A DNA stretch of 43,050 bases from Nemertoderma westbladi (lineage: Eukaryota > Xenacoelomorpha > Nemertodermatida > Nemertodermatidae), in assembly GCA_032718475.1 (NCBI GenBank), contig JAUCBJ010002731.1, forward strand, positions 1 through 43,050, read 5' to 3'. The position numbers and the translations under genes were made by a program. Shown here piece after piece: positions 9,565 through 21,540 of this stretch (its first letter is position 1; each line of letters starts with the position of its first letter). The notes beneath the pieces were generated by a model. It was not told where the DNA came from. It did no database searches and saw nothing but the letters and a program-made list of their open reading frames with translations.

Positions 9565-12450
9565 GATAAAATATATAATTCTCGATAATTTATAACAACA
9601 ACACAATAATATTGTCACTTAATGCAATATAAACTATAATACTTCTTCAATACTATACAAACGTGTATCCATTTACCGGTACGTAATATAGAAGAATATA
9701 GAGTGATAAAAATTATTTAGATGTAGCCTATACGGTACGCCGACAGCAAGGTGTGACTAAGAAAGCAACCTGTAGGTGCAGTAAAGTTGTGAGACCAAAA
9801 GAAAAAACAACCTAGATTCATATGACAAACTATAATTTGTGAGAGAAGTTATACCACGTCGATTTGATGATGAATTGATGAATACAAATAGATTACTTTT
9901 TCGTATAAAAATTATCGCATAAAATAATAAAATTACGAAGGGCCTAGTCTACTCCATAGCATAATGTGTCAGTCACAGCTACTTTATATATTACAATACA
10001 GTAGTTCTGTCCAATCGTACTCTATCTTTTAAAACCCTGGCTGTGGCTATGGTCGGCGACCACTGCCACTGAAGTCTTATACTCTGCTACATGTAATGTA
10101 GCACTGTGCTACATCACATACCACGAATAAAGTTATATAACATGAACAATATGAACATGATAAAACAGGACGAATAGTGATACTCAATGGAAGAGCTATC
10201 ACTTGGTTTATGAGAGGTCACTGATTCGTAAGCCACTCCCAGCGACAATTTCTCAACAGGTTTACATCTACAGTATAATATTCTAGTACTTACTATTTGA
10301 ACCAAAGAAATAGGCCTAAACCTATTCAGAAAATTATAAATTAACTTAATATTAGGATACCAACATTTATTATTAAGTTACAGGTATTATCTAACTGTAG
10401 GCTACAGTGTACAAATAGGAAACAATAACATTGTATTTATTAGGTAATATACAATGGCATTATAAACATTCTCACCTATTTTTACGTACGGTACAGTTGT
10501 TCATACAAACTAATTTATTGCCTAATACAGTACTTCCATTACAATATTCCGTATTTACCAGTCTACTGAGACATGCTACACAAACCTTAGTCCTTCGACA
10601 AACGCACTACTGTGTTTGCTTAGGCTTAGTTATATTGAAATTATATTGTTATTCGCCTACACATTAATGTATTTAATAATTGACCTCATGATGATAGCTG
10701 GTACCAATACAATGTGGATCTATTCAGAACAATAATTATAATGCCGTGATATCTATATAAATTAGCAAGCACCGTACCGGTATTTTACTATTACATTTAA
10801 ATTATTATTTACTTTCATTTTCATTACATGTATGATAGGTACCGGTACCGGTAGCCTACATTTAACCCAAGGACTACTGAAGCTTCAGTGGTGCAGTAGC
10901 TTCAAAGCTTCAGTGCTTCAGTAGTCCTTGATTTAACCTAAATGCATCCTACCTTCTCCATAACTTATATATTATAGAAAGCAGTACGGTACATACATAC
11001 ATACTATCTAATCACAGTTAGTACCGGTACCGGTACTGTAGGCCTACTGTACTAAGTGGCCATAATTGCTTAAGCAAGCAGTGCTTTTCAACAAACTAAA
11101 TGAGGAAAAAAATACACTTTGAAGTCCGTCGTCGGTCCCCTTGCCCCGAGTCACCTCACCCAAAGTTCAGTGGCAGGCCGCCGTGTAGTTGATTAAAAGA
11201 TCAGAAAGTACGAGGACATGGTGGACCGAGGCTACCTCTTCTACCGGGTGGTCTTTGAGACCTTCGCTGGGACGGCTCCATTCCTAAAGGAGGTTGGAAA
11301 CCGGAAACTGCCTCCGAGCAGTCATTCAGGCGTCTCGATCCCATCTGTTTCTCCTCCAAAGCTGCAAAGCCTTCTCACAAAACAAATACCAAAGACCCGA
11401 GACCCTCTATTCAAAAGAAAGAGGTAAATTCGCGTTAGGTCCCAAAGAGCGTTAGATTCCATTGCATTTTAAAGGAGCAGGTTAGTAAAGGACCAGGTTA
11501 CAGAGGCGTGTTGGGGGGAACCAAAACAATAAACGAAAGTTTAACACACATGTTTTGTACAGGTCTTGAGTCTTTGGGTCTTTGTTTTGTACTCACCCCT
11601 CCCCACTGCCATTCTGATCGGCAACACAGCTGTTTTTCCAGAACCTAGAAGTCAGTGGCTAAAGTGTCATTAGGATTTAGGACCCAGAAGCTTTCGGGGC
11701 ACGCCGCATTGGGCCTATTACAGTAGATCCCGGGCGCATAAGGTCCCGTCCCGTCGAGGTTCATTCCAAGGGCAAGGGGCGTTACAGTCCACTGCAAGAC
11801 TGCAACACTTCAATAGCTTCACATTGCAAGTATTCATTACAGTACAGTTTGACAGTAGGATTCTGTACAATAGGGAAATTGCCTTCTCAGATTACACAAA
11901 TAAACAGGAAGTTGATCAACTACACAATATTTAAATAGTTTTTATTACCTCTATTTTTTAAATATGGTTAATTACTGTATAGAAATAAAGTTACTATATT
12001 ATACTTTACTGAAACTTCGATTTGCGTAATTTTGACTGCCAAATACAGTAAATATTAGTCGCTATTATTCGTCTAAATACAGCAGTTAATTTTATTAATG
12101 AGCCATAAACAATAACATTACCCCATACATGTCGAATTTTACGCTCTTTCATATGAGCGCGGTTACCACTTTATAAGACCCCACATTATGTCGGCCGCTA
12201 TCTAGGTTCTGGAGTGATTTATATAAATTAAAACTCAATAACGTCCTAACGTGCAATATTGCCAAGCCAACTGACACACTACTGTATAGGCCTATATAGA
12301 TAGGGCTGGAGTCTAAGTCCAAAATGGTTAACGATATTACGAAAAGTGGGTTTTAGATGTATTGGAATATTACTGTTAAAAACTGCAGACTCCTTGGATG
12401 GATAGAACAAGTAAGTACCGGTAGGTGTCTAGCTATGCCGCCTTATCAAC
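9565..12450. other. Gene-poor region upstream of the Ig gene
   Basis: No convincing gene. It contains palindromic ACCGGTA strings (10840-10860, 11020-11040), a hairpin at 10868-10930, and a diverged copy of the 6652-6810 element core at 11493-11560. It also holds a GC-richer open stretch at 11200-11427 (69 aa, ending at a gtaaat donor-like site), whose RKYEDMVDRGYLF segment may come from a retroelement C-terminus; this is not certain. Confidence 0.4.
10868..10930. repeat. Inverted repeat with 16-17 bp arms (CAAGGACTACTGAAGC)
   Basis: The arms lie at about 10868-10884 and 10914-10930 and are essentially exact. The loop is made of further partial copies of AGCTTCAGTG, so the whole segment is built from short direct and inverted copies of one motif. 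Confidence 0.7.
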
Positions 12451-12454
12451 AAAG

Positions 12455-13410
12455 TTACCCCACTACAACTCCCTATCTCCCATGACATTTGCTAGATCAT
12501 CCGCATCTTCAAGGCCAGTGTCCTTTAAGAGGCGAGGCGTCTTAAAAAAAGCAATGGGCTTTCCACCATGCTTATTTACTCCATGGGGCCGGCAAAGCAC
12601 AAGTTTGTGCACTGGCTGGTCTTCACGGTGAAAGCAATCTCCTGCAAAGCGGAGGCGGCTCCATTTAGGTGACAAGGTTAGGAATGGGGGGGGGGGGGGT
12701 GGGGGGCTAACGATGCTGTATATGGACTGGTTGGAGATTTGTGCACTGTACTTGGCACAGTGGAAACTACATTTCTTGTATAACTTCCATCCAACGATTT
12801 GGTCCCACTGGACTAAGAAGTTTAAATTAAGTAACAACAATGAATACATACATAGTGAGTAAAAGTGAGAAATAAATAACGGGCAGTTATTGCCAGAGAA
12901 TTCAAAATCTTTGGGGCGCAACTGAAAATTAAAATATAGAAGAACCAATGAACTCCACTGGCACGATTGGTCTTAATGATCTTTGCAGCAGCCTTCACTT
13001 GAGCAAAGTAGATTTCACCAATCTGGTTACTCAGACCCAGGCACAGGTAACTGTTTGTTTCACAAAGATATCATCTGGTAATACTCAGTCGTTATTGAGG
13101 AGCTTTTCAAAGCACTTTGAAAGGCCCACATGGCCTTCCAAAATTGATGCGATCAGTTAGGCAGAGGAAATTCATTATTCATCAATAACATTGGCGGTTG
13201 GATGGAATTTCCTCAAGAGGTTTTAAATTTCCATGTTTGGGGTGATTGCCAGGGAGAAGCGGCGGCATTGGTGGCGTCAAATTTCTGATTGATAAGCCCC
13301 TATCCAGGGAGCCTTTTTTCGGCTTCGAGGGTATACAGGAAATGTTTCTGCAGCGGCTGCCTTGACTGCCTCTGTGAAGGCAGTATAGACCTCGCAGTGC
13401 TCTGCTGCCT
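12455..13410 (-). pseudogene. LINE family A relic (copy 1), broken
   Basis: 12460-12810 matches the 3' ORF part of the LINE copies at 18.4, 21.5, 35.9 and 39.4 kb (same order: ccatgacatttgctagatcatc, caagcggaggcgg, catccagagattt). 12945-13110 matches the upstream ORF part seen at 22975-23110. 13280-13410 reads on the minus strand as Ala-rich sequence plus RKKAPWIGA, similar to the endonuclease-RT linker of LINEs. The RT core itself is missing. At 12680-12706 a G5 run of other copies has become a long G run interrupted by one T. Confidence 0.6.
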
Positions 13411-13433
13411 TAAAAGTGAGAACCTCATACCTG

Positions 13434-13493
13434 TTATACTGGGCTCTTGCAACAGAGGGACCTTTATACTGGGCTCTTGCAACAGAGGGACCT
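13434..13493. repeat. Two exact 30-bp tandem copies
   Basis: ttatactgggctcttgcaac and the next ten bases occur twice head to tail (13434-13463, 13464-13493). This is a recent local duplication. Confidence 0.85.
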
Positions 13494-13499
13494 ATGTTA

Positions 13500-16400
13500 T
13501 GCTTCTGCTAGCGTGGGGTCTAAGTTTTACCCTAGCCACAACCATACAATGACCACTTGTTGTGAAGGAGCGAAGAGTAAATCATGTAAAGTCAAGTACA
13601 GAACTCCTGTATTTCATACGAAACAGAAGACATACGGTCTATTTGGAACTTTAAAGAGTCCATAGCTTTCCTTTCTGCTCATCGAATTATGTCCCAGCCG
13701 AAAACAACCCAATTCCAGAGATGAAATCCTGGAGATGGACTGAAACCTTAGTTGACACCATCGCTGCAGTACCATGGGTTTACGAATAAGTTGCAGGAGT
13801 GAGTGTTTGTAGGAAACAGCCAATAAAGTAACGAAATATTTGTGATGTTGTACCACAGAATGCAGATGTATTAAGTTTGTACAATTACAGTACCAGAAAT
13901 TTGAAAATAGACAAAAATAACAATTTAATGTACATAAGTACTGTAGTTGCAAATTAAAAATTTATCAAAGAATCAAAGTCCATTATTTATAGAGACAAAC
14001 TCAAACAAATGAGAGTCCTTATCTAATGATCAGTGCAGGATTATCGGCAACTGGACCTTCTCTGAATAGTTGGGTCTATTATTACTGTAAAATAAATAGT
14101 GCAGAGTGCTTGTGTATATTTTTATTGTTTCATATACAAAGTCTATGCAATCACTGTTACGTAAATAAATTATCAGAATACACGGGGTGAAATAATATTT
14201 TTGCTGCCAATGTAAATAAACTTACAAACATTAGGCCTAGTCCCATTGTATAGTATAAATATATAATTATAAATTAAATCCATTATAAACTATTATAAAT
14301 ACCATTTAATAAATATCAGCTGATAACAAATTTGGAGAAACAAAATCAAAGAGGATGTGCAAATCCGCCACTTGAAAAGTTCTTCAATTTAATCTACATC
14401 AGTTAGACTTTGTTATTGGCCTAGATTATCTCACAGAATAGTTCTTACAAACAGTATCTACATTTTATATTGTGCATTATTACTATATATTACATTGTGC
14501 AACGCCATACCGAATGAGGTGCTATGGATGCCAAGTAATATCGTTATTATTACTCAGCTAGTGTGGCTGTGATTGGATAATTATTATGATACACCGTAGT
14601 GCCAATTTAGAGTTTATTTACAGTTATATGTGATATCGATACGACTACTGTAGCAACTGATATTTTTTATATATACGACCCTTTCATACAATACATACAT
14701 TATGACATTGAGAGGAATGATGGCCAAGGGCTACAAAGAGTCCGCGGAATATATCGCTGACATTGTTAAACAATAAATTAACGCCGATGCAAAAAGGCAT
14801 AACGAAACTCGCTAAAATGGTAAATTAAAATTGAAAATAACAAGTAAAATGAAGCACTCCATAGAAAAGGTAAAAAAGTAATAAAGTAATCGAAAAGGAA
14901 AATATCCTATTCTCACAAATAAATTAAAGTAAAGCAAATTAAATTAATTAATAATAATTTTTGCAGAAATCAATGAATTCCTTCTAAACGTCGACGATTG
15001 CATATCCTTGCAATGTCTACCGACTATACTCAACTATACTTGTAAATGGAATTATTGAGATCTTGGTTGCTCCCCAGGTATGTTGACAGATACTCTGACG
15101 TGTTTGATGTTTATGTTGGTTTTGGAACTCGATTTCAATGATGTTAGTTATGGTGTGATTACTGCAGGTGTCATCGGCGAAAAAGGTCTAAAGTAGGTCA
15201 ATATTAAACTCGATATTTACGCTTCGTTAGGGGTCACCATTTATAGTCGTTTCAGGGCTATAGAATCCAAATTTAGATCCACGAGTTTTTCTCAAGAACA
15301 TCAAGTCATCAGCTACTTAAATAGCCTTGTCCTCATTTAGAACAGAGTAGTAACCCTAGAACCGAACCAGAGGAGTTGCTCTCTAGTCTGCCGTGAGATA
15401 CACTTCGGGTGTGTCGGTGTTGGACTGGTTGTCTCCTCGTCCTCGATTTCTTATTGTATTCGACCAGAACGTCTTCCGCACATTTAATCCGAGTTACATT
15501 TAACATTGTTATATTTATTAATTTGTCTATCTTTTGATTATTTTATTAATATTTAAATTAATAATTTATACATTATATAGTAGGTCTATTATACATCCTT
15601 ATTTCTACAGTCTCTGCAAACTTCATAATAAATTATATTGTTCCATAATAATAAAGCTCTTGGATAGCAACTGGACAAAGTAGCGAGTATACAGATAGAG
15701 TCTACCTGGTGGTGATTCCTCCAAGGCAGTGGATGGCAATGAGGATGTTGTGAATGGTCAGGATGGTTGTATGCACGCACACCTGTGCTGTAACCACAGG
15801 ATAATTGGAACTACGGTAAATTGGAGGGATTTACTTAATAAAGTAAACGTAAAGAAAATAAAAGATTTTCATTAGATTGTTATTCATTTTAGATATCTAT
15901 GAAATCTAAGTCCTGCATTCCAAAACAATATACTTGTCGCAACTCTAATAAAAAACAGACACGTTCTAGCGAGAGTTACACGGTTTTCACGGAATCCTCT
16001 GCTCAACCAAAAACTTTCATGAGCCGTCGTTTGGTTATATTTGTATTTTTTGCAAACATGCCGCCCCTTCTGTTTCTTTGGTTTAAATATGTATAAATGG
16101 GTTTTCAAATATATAGTACTATTATTATAAATTTTTCATATAGAACCATTGGGTAAAATCAAGTAAGGGCACCACAACTTACCGTGATCAATTGCGTTTG
16201 GAAAGTTGGTCCTGTACATTGTTCTCTTTAATGATAGCTGAGAAAATAGACATGTAGACGAAGTTATGGTTTATACAGTATCTATGGTGCTTACTTTACA
16301 GGTAAAGAATATTAGTGATATTGTATTCCTTGAATTACTCGGCTTAATATCATTCATTCTCATGATATTATCATTACCGTTCCTGAAAGTGGAGCACTTT

Positions 16401-16570
16401 TGAAAATGGCCATCTCTAAGTTTATGCGCAGAAGTAGATATGGGTCAAGGGTCTCAAATGTAAAAAATGAAAATATTTTGTGGAGATCTTTTTTAATCAC
16501 TATTTTTCATTTTTTTCACGAAAAATATAAGTAGCGCTAACAATACGGTTGGGCAACAAACAATCGAATA
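13500..16570. other. Non-coding, nothing recognised
   Basis: AT-rich. Open frames here are short and composition-driven. A 24-codon open stretch at 14701-14776 is richer in G+C than its surroundings and might be a terminal exon fragment, but no acceptor supports it. Confidence 0.35.
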
Positions 16571-16572
16571 AG

Positions 16573-16792
16573 GTTCTCGCTCACGTATGTTCAGCATACT
16601 TTCATTATATGGGATTCCTGATGAAATTATTGCAGCAATCAGATCAGTATACGATGGTTCGACAACATTTGTGTCTACTGTTGATGGTGACACATAACCA
16701 TTTGAAGTGTTATGGGGCGTTCTCCAGGGAGACACACTTGCACCATTCTTGTTCATAATTGTGGTTGACTATGTTCTACGCATGACCTTTGT
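16573..16792 (+). pseudogene. LINE family A fragment, RT palm (copy 2)
   Basis: This is the plus-strand equivalent of the minus-strand copy at 40230-40440: the coding sense runs from the Leu-Tyr-Gly-Ile-Pro region through the GDTLAPFLF motif. A stop (TAA) replaces a Glu codon found in the 40-kb copy. Both ends are truncated. Confidence 0.75.
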
Positions 16793-16799
16793 TCGCGCT

Positions 16800-17410
16800 T
16801 TTAGACCTTTAAGAGTTTAACCTGTTAATTTACGTGTCTTATGATGTCTGACAGCCCGCACACAAAATAAGACCACAGTAGAAGCCAGTCTAGCGAGGCG
16901 TATGACCCACTGTGTGTGGGAGACTGAATTCTATGGCCGAGAATGGGGTAGCCTACGTTGTATTATTCGATTGATCTTTACTATATAATCTCGAAAAACT
17001 ATGTTTATTTTCAGGGAAATACCAGCAGTTCCTTTCAGTTGCTGCGCTTTATATATCACGCAGAGTTTTGACTTATACTAATTACAACGGATGGTCATGA
17101 GACTGCACAGTATTTACATTCTTTAGGAATTCGCTCGCACTCACGTCACTGACAATAGTAGGCCTACTGAAGCACGTTAATTTCCGACTGTCACTAATTT
17201 TAGTCACATATAAGGATAAATTTAACTCACGTACGTTGGGGACTACTGTTATTTGAACTATGCAATTGTGAATAGTATTCCCTTCCCTCCGCTTACCTCA
17301 ATAATCAAGAAAGCCAAGAGAGTTACCGGTTATTCGTAAGTATTCTCCAAATATTAGCAGTAATCAAATAGGTTACGAACACAATATTTATTTCAATTAG
17401 TCTTATCAGA
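16800..17410. other. Non-coding, nothing recognised
   Basis: No gene, repeat or RNA signal seen apart from one TAGGCCTA palindrome near 17160. Confidence 0.3.
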
Positions 17411-17411
17411 C

Positions 17412-17812
17412 GTATCTTATCTAAATCACTTGAACAACGAATTGATGGTTGCTACACAAGACTACTAAGGGCAGCCCTAAACATCAGCTGGAGACAACAC
17501 ATGACAAACGCCGAGCTTTATGGTACAATACCACCTGTATCAACCACCCTCCGTGAACGCAGATTAAGATTCAGTGGGCACTGCTGGCGAAGTAAAGACG
17601 AGGTCATACCAGATCTACTGCTCTGGCAACCAACTCATGGAAAGCGTAGTCGTGGACGACCGGCCATAACATATATAGATCAACTTGAAAGGGATACTGA
17701 ACTTAGGAGAAACGAAATTGCGACAACTATGGAGAATCGGGAAGCCTGGAAGGATCTCATTTCCACTGTCCGAGTTCGCTCGACCTAGTAGTAGTAGTAT
17801 TGAGTAAAAATA
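17412..17812 (+). pseudogene. LINE family B, C-terminal end of ORF with (TAG)n tail
   Basis: The frame is open from about 17412 to the stop at 17786-17788. It reads KSLEQRIDGCYTRLLRAALN, then SWRQH, ELYG, RRLRFSGHCWRS, LLLWQPTHGKRSRGRP and EAWKDLI. This motif order is standard for the C-terminus of a large group of invertebrate LINE reverse transcriptases. The stop codon is followed at once by TAGTAGTAGTAG, a short 3' repeat tail of the kind non-LTR elements carry. It is 5'-truncated: nothing of the RT catalytic core is present. The frame itself is undamaged, so this is a fairly young insertion. Confidence 0.8.
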
Positions 17813-18181
17813 CAAAAGTAGTAGGCAATTTAGAGATGAAAAAGTCAAAATCGACAATTCGTTAAAAAGGGTTGTTTTATGTTTTATACAGAGTCGTGAA
17901 TTTCAGCCATAAATACCGGTGTTAAAAAGTGCAGTTTTGTGGTCAAAAAAATCTTTCAAAGCGGATGTCACCACATTAAAGCTCTTCCATCACATTACAA
18001 AAACAGAGAAAAATTGTTTTTATTAAAATTTTGTTAATTTTCGAATATTTCTCTAGTGTTGGAGGTAATGGTCCCCGCAATATTAATATAATATTCAATT
18101 TAATATACCTAACCAGTATAATACTGAATTAGCAATACCTGTCTATATGCCATTAATGACAATGCTGTGATAATTAAAGGT

Positions 18182-18282
18182 CGACATACTGACTAACAGG
18201 GGCCTATTGTATATATATATAAAATAAACAGTTAAAACCTCGAGTCTTTGTAAGACTCAAGGTTTTACCTGTTTATTTTATA
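18182..18282. repeat. Short repeat with 31-bp hairpin
   Basis: 18218-18248 and 18252-18282 are inverted copies of each other (31 bp, two mismatches, 3-base loop). The left half continues to 18182 as a sequence (CGACAT, ACTAACAGGGG, TGTATATATAT, AAAATAAACAG) that recurs as the insertion at 37579-37653. It is therefore a small mobile or retroposed family, here with its end folded back. Confidence 0.65.
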
Positions 18283-18376
18283 ATGCTTAGATGATAGTGA
18301 AGTTTGGACTTGATGGAGGGCTGTCGGTCAACCCTTGGCCAGTCTAGGATATGTAGTAGACCACAGAATCAGTGTC

Positions 18377-18910
18377 TTAAATAAGAACTACTACTAGGAT
18401 CGGCATGATGCATTGCAGCTGCATTTTCAAGAACGCTGTGCCGGCTTGTCGACAAAATTGCGCCGCCAACAACTCCCTATCACCCATGACATTTGCTAGA
18501 TCATCCGCATCTTCAAGGCCAGTGTCCTTTAATATGCGTCTCAAGAAAGTCATGGACTGTCCACCATGCTTATTCACTTCATGGGGCTGCCAAAGCACAA
18601 GATTATGCACTGGCTGGTCCGCAGGGCGAAAGCAATATCCTGCAAAGCGGAGGCGGCTTTGTTCTAGTGTCAAGCTTGGGGGAACCAATGCGACACCTAT
18701 AATGTTATATAGTGTCGGGTTGGAGATGTGTGCATTGTACTTGACACGGTGAACCCAGCGTAGCATTCTTGTGAATGTGCCGTCCAGAGATTTTGTGTCC
18801 TCAGCAGTTAGAGCCCAGCATGGACTCCTATAGAGGAGTACTGGAACTACTGCTGCTCTAAATAATCGGACCTTTAAGTTTCCGATTAATTCTCGGTGAC
18901 TTCCAAATCC
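18377..18910 (-). pseudogene. LINE family A, 3' end (copy 3)
   Basis: The minus strand encodes the zinc-knuckle-free C-terminal segment SRLRFAGYCF, LVLWQPHEVNKHGG, LEDADDLANVMGDREL, then ends at about 18385 next to TAGTAGTAG, the same tail as family B. The upstream part to 18910 matches 39720-39850 of the 39-kb copy, then stops. It is 5'-truncated and frameshifted. Confidence 0.75.
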
Positions 18911-19715
18911 TTTAATAAATAAGAAGGTTCAGTTTGACTTGCAATGTATATTGATAACTACTAGTTCAATAACTACTATCTCACCAATATAAGTTATTGC
19001 ACTTAAGGTGCGAATAACGTAAACACAAATAATACACAATAAATATACAATATAATGATATAGGGTAAGTAATAGGAAGTATAGGAAAGGTGACATTTAA
19101 TGTAGAAATACACCCAAGAATAAATCGCATGTTAAACATTAAATACACTACAATATTGGCAATAATCACTAAACATCTGACCGCTCTAATTAACACTTCA
19201 ACTATATACACTCCCAAACTGTCAGTTACCCATCTCAGCTGTGAGTATGATGCAAAACCCCAAACCAATATAATCCCCTTCGTTCAAACTGTATATATTG
19301 TTCCTACTGTATTTATATCACAATTATTGCACGTTTATTAGCTTTATCACTATGCAGTATCTAACTGGGTTTGGTCGTCACACTGTCACGCCTCACGCCT
19401 CATCTGTTTATCACTTCACACCCTTAATCATATCATACCATGATTCACTCGGTTGTCAATATTGCATCCCTTGTTGTTACTCCCTTAATTATGTACTTTA
19501 TTGGTTTGGTATTATTCACTAACAATTTGTAAATTTTAACATCATGTACCAACTAACGTGTCAGCTATGTCAACTAACTATAAAATTGCTAATCATCGGA
19601 TTCTTTAATTGCTTTGGTGACTGAATAGGACGGAAGTTGTTAAACTATCTGGTTGTTTAACTACAATAAACTATGAAGTACTATTATTGACTTAACAATT
19701 AAGATTCTCTATAAC
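18911..19715. other. AT-rich non-coding
   Basis: No feature supported. The open frames on both strands are low-complexity hydrophobic translations of AT-rich DNA. Confidence 0.3.
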
Positions 19716-20510
19716 TTATACATCAAATGTGTTATAATTTTCTTTAATTCTATTCTTCGCAAGCCTTTTGTTGGTTTTGATGCGATCTTGTTTTTCTGAA
19801 TAAAATGCACACAATGTTGCACAAACGAGTATTATGAAATCTCCAACCAGAAAATGAACAAGAAACAAAGTTTTCACCCAAGGAAAAGCCAAATATTGGA
19901 CAAACCTACTAATTATAATAATTATAACTAAACAAATACCAACAAAATAAAAAAAATATATATACAAGAATTTAATTGCTAATACTGTTAACTCGGTAGG
20001 AGTTAACTTTGTGCCAACGGTTGTAACACCCGCGTTTTCAACGGCCTCTGCGAACCCGAGACATGTTGCGACCTCCATGACCCATTCCTGGGAATTCCGG
20101 TTTATGAGTCTGTATAATCTTCCGTTTACATCGTTATTCATCACAGCATCCCGCACTTGGTCGAGAGTGACATTTATTTCCACGATCTTTATAGCATCGT
20201 CAGGGATTTTATCTGCTCCTTGACCGAGTTCATTCCAGAACGCTTTTATTCTGAAGCCGGATTTCCCCAGTTCCGCACGGATAACTTCCTTAGAATCGTG
20301 GCAGTAGATAATGAGGGCCCAATGGGTGAGTGGTGTTGGTTCCTTCATTAGTGGTGCGTTCAATGGGTCTGTAGGTTTACATGGCCTGGAGCTTCTAGTT
20401 GATTTGATGGTGGCGTCCAGGACTTTTCCGGTAATGTAAAACGACTTGATCTGCATTTGATCAGATAGTGTTTCCACCACTATCTGTGTTTCCACCTCAG
20501 CATTAGCCAT
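19716..20510 (-). CDS. Papain/LRAT-fold-like membrane protein, probable pseudoenzyme (264 aa)
   Basis: A single uninterrupted frame starting MANAEVETQ. Residues 60-150 have the layout of the circularly permuted papain-like (LRAT/NlpC-P60-like) fold: a His in a hydrophobic strand (T-H63-WALIIY), a middle strand-rich part, then N139-S140-Q141-E142-W143 leading into a helix. Relatives with this fold carry N-C-Q-[DEH]-[WF], where Cys is the nucleophile; here it is Ser140, so hydrolase or acyl-transfer activity by the usual mechanism is unlikely. Residues 175-203 and 211-236 are two strongly hydrophobic helices, followed by a Lys/Arg-rich tail (KTNKRLAKNRIKEN), suggesting a membrane anchor with a basic cytosolic end. 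The fold assignment is by motif only. The neighbours give no pathway clue. The upstream region (20555-20850) carries repeated AAGTGCTAAC motifs. No introns are evident. Confidence 0.65.
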   Translation of the reverse strand: MANAEVETQIVVETLSDQMQIKSFYITGKVLDATIKSTRSSRPCKPTDPLNAPLMKEPTPLTHWALIIYCHDSKEVIRAELGKSGFRIKAFWNELGQGADKIPDDAIKIVEINVTLDQVRDAVMNNDVNGRLYRLINRNSQEWVMEVATCLGFAEAVENAGVTTVGTKLTPTELTVLAIKFLYIYFFYFVGICLVIIIIISRFVQYLAFPWVKTLFLVHFLVGDFIILVCATLCAFYSEKQDRIKTNKRLAKNRIKENYNTFDV

Positions 20511-20554
20511 AGTGCATTACTTGCGTAAGACGTACATGCACCACATAAGCCTGT

Positions 20555-20850
20555 AAGTGCTAACGCGGGATTTCCTTGGTAAAGTGACACCATACCAGTG
20601 ATTTCTGAAAGTACCAATGTGCTAACTCAGTAACAGACTTTAGCAACATTTAGCAACACCAATTCTGAACCACCCGCAAGAGGGCTGAAGTGTTCTAAAG
20701 TGCTAACTCACTAAAAACACCAATAACAATAGTAATATTAGCAAAGTTAGGAGTTTGAAGTGATGGTATCTGTAAATCTTGAAAGATCATGATTAGGTGT
20801 TTTTGTGTTGAATATTTCAAGACACCACACATCATAAAATGCTAACTCAT
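20555..20850. repeat. Cluster of AAGTGCTAAC motifs (forward)
   Basis: Copies or near copies are at about 20557, 20615, 20698 and 20836, with partial forms (TTTAGCAAC) at about 20640. All full ones read AGTGCTAAC on the plus strand, just upstream of the papain-like gene. The same motif occurs inverted at 23519-24000. Confidence 0.55.
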
Positions 20851-20859
20851 TATTCGTTC

Positions 20860-21540
20860 TTTAGGATATTGAATATATTATAATATTAAATATTTAATCA
20901 TTTGTTTCAAAAATATCAATATTTATTTAGTTTCAACAACGTCAATAGAATCAAAATATTTAAATTAAAATTTATGTAACATTACAGAACATAGTTTTTC
21001 TAATGTTTCTTATATAGTGTTATTGATTGTTTGAAAATCAAGATGCTCTCAGAATAAATTTAAATTACATTATTTGAACGTTACAAATTGGTTGGTAACA
21101 TTATCTCAACGTTTCAAATTGATTAGAAACTGAATTGGGGGGTGGGGGGGTGTACACACCAAATTTTATACTACTGTTCCAAGTTTTTGGTAATTTCATT
21201 TGTGAAAATGTTCTCAAACATATAAAATATATTCAATTAAAATATTTTATAACGTTCTATATTTTTCATTTTCAAAATAAAATAGAGAATCCTAAAAAAA
21301 TGTTCTCCTTTTTAAACAATAGAACATACATTTCTGCATTTCCAATCGCTGATTTCTCAGGCTACCAAAGGGGGTCAGAACCTTGATGCGCATTAAGACA
21401 ATGAATGCTTGTATTTATGGATGTATGTTACCACTATATGATTACTGCTGACTGGAATTATTTATTTCTGAAACACATTGTCATCTATATTGTGATCTAT
21501 GGTTGATTAAAAAGCAATAAACACAAATAAACACAATAAA
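20860..21540. other. AT-rich non-coding
   Basis: No gene. 21455-21515 (atttctgaaac...ttgtgatct...ttgattaa) resembles 23545-23600 in the same orientation, so the LINE at 21.5-23.1 kb lies between two copies of a diverged repeat. Confidence 0.35.

Noticed and set aside
11218-11427. 69-aa open frame, GC-richer than its surroundings
   Set aside because: It may be a retroelement C-terminus or an exon, but no clear family match or acceptor supports a call.
12463-12948. 161-aa frame on minus with a proline run
   Set aside because: It is a LINE relic read through a G-run expansion; the prolines come from poly-G on the other strand.
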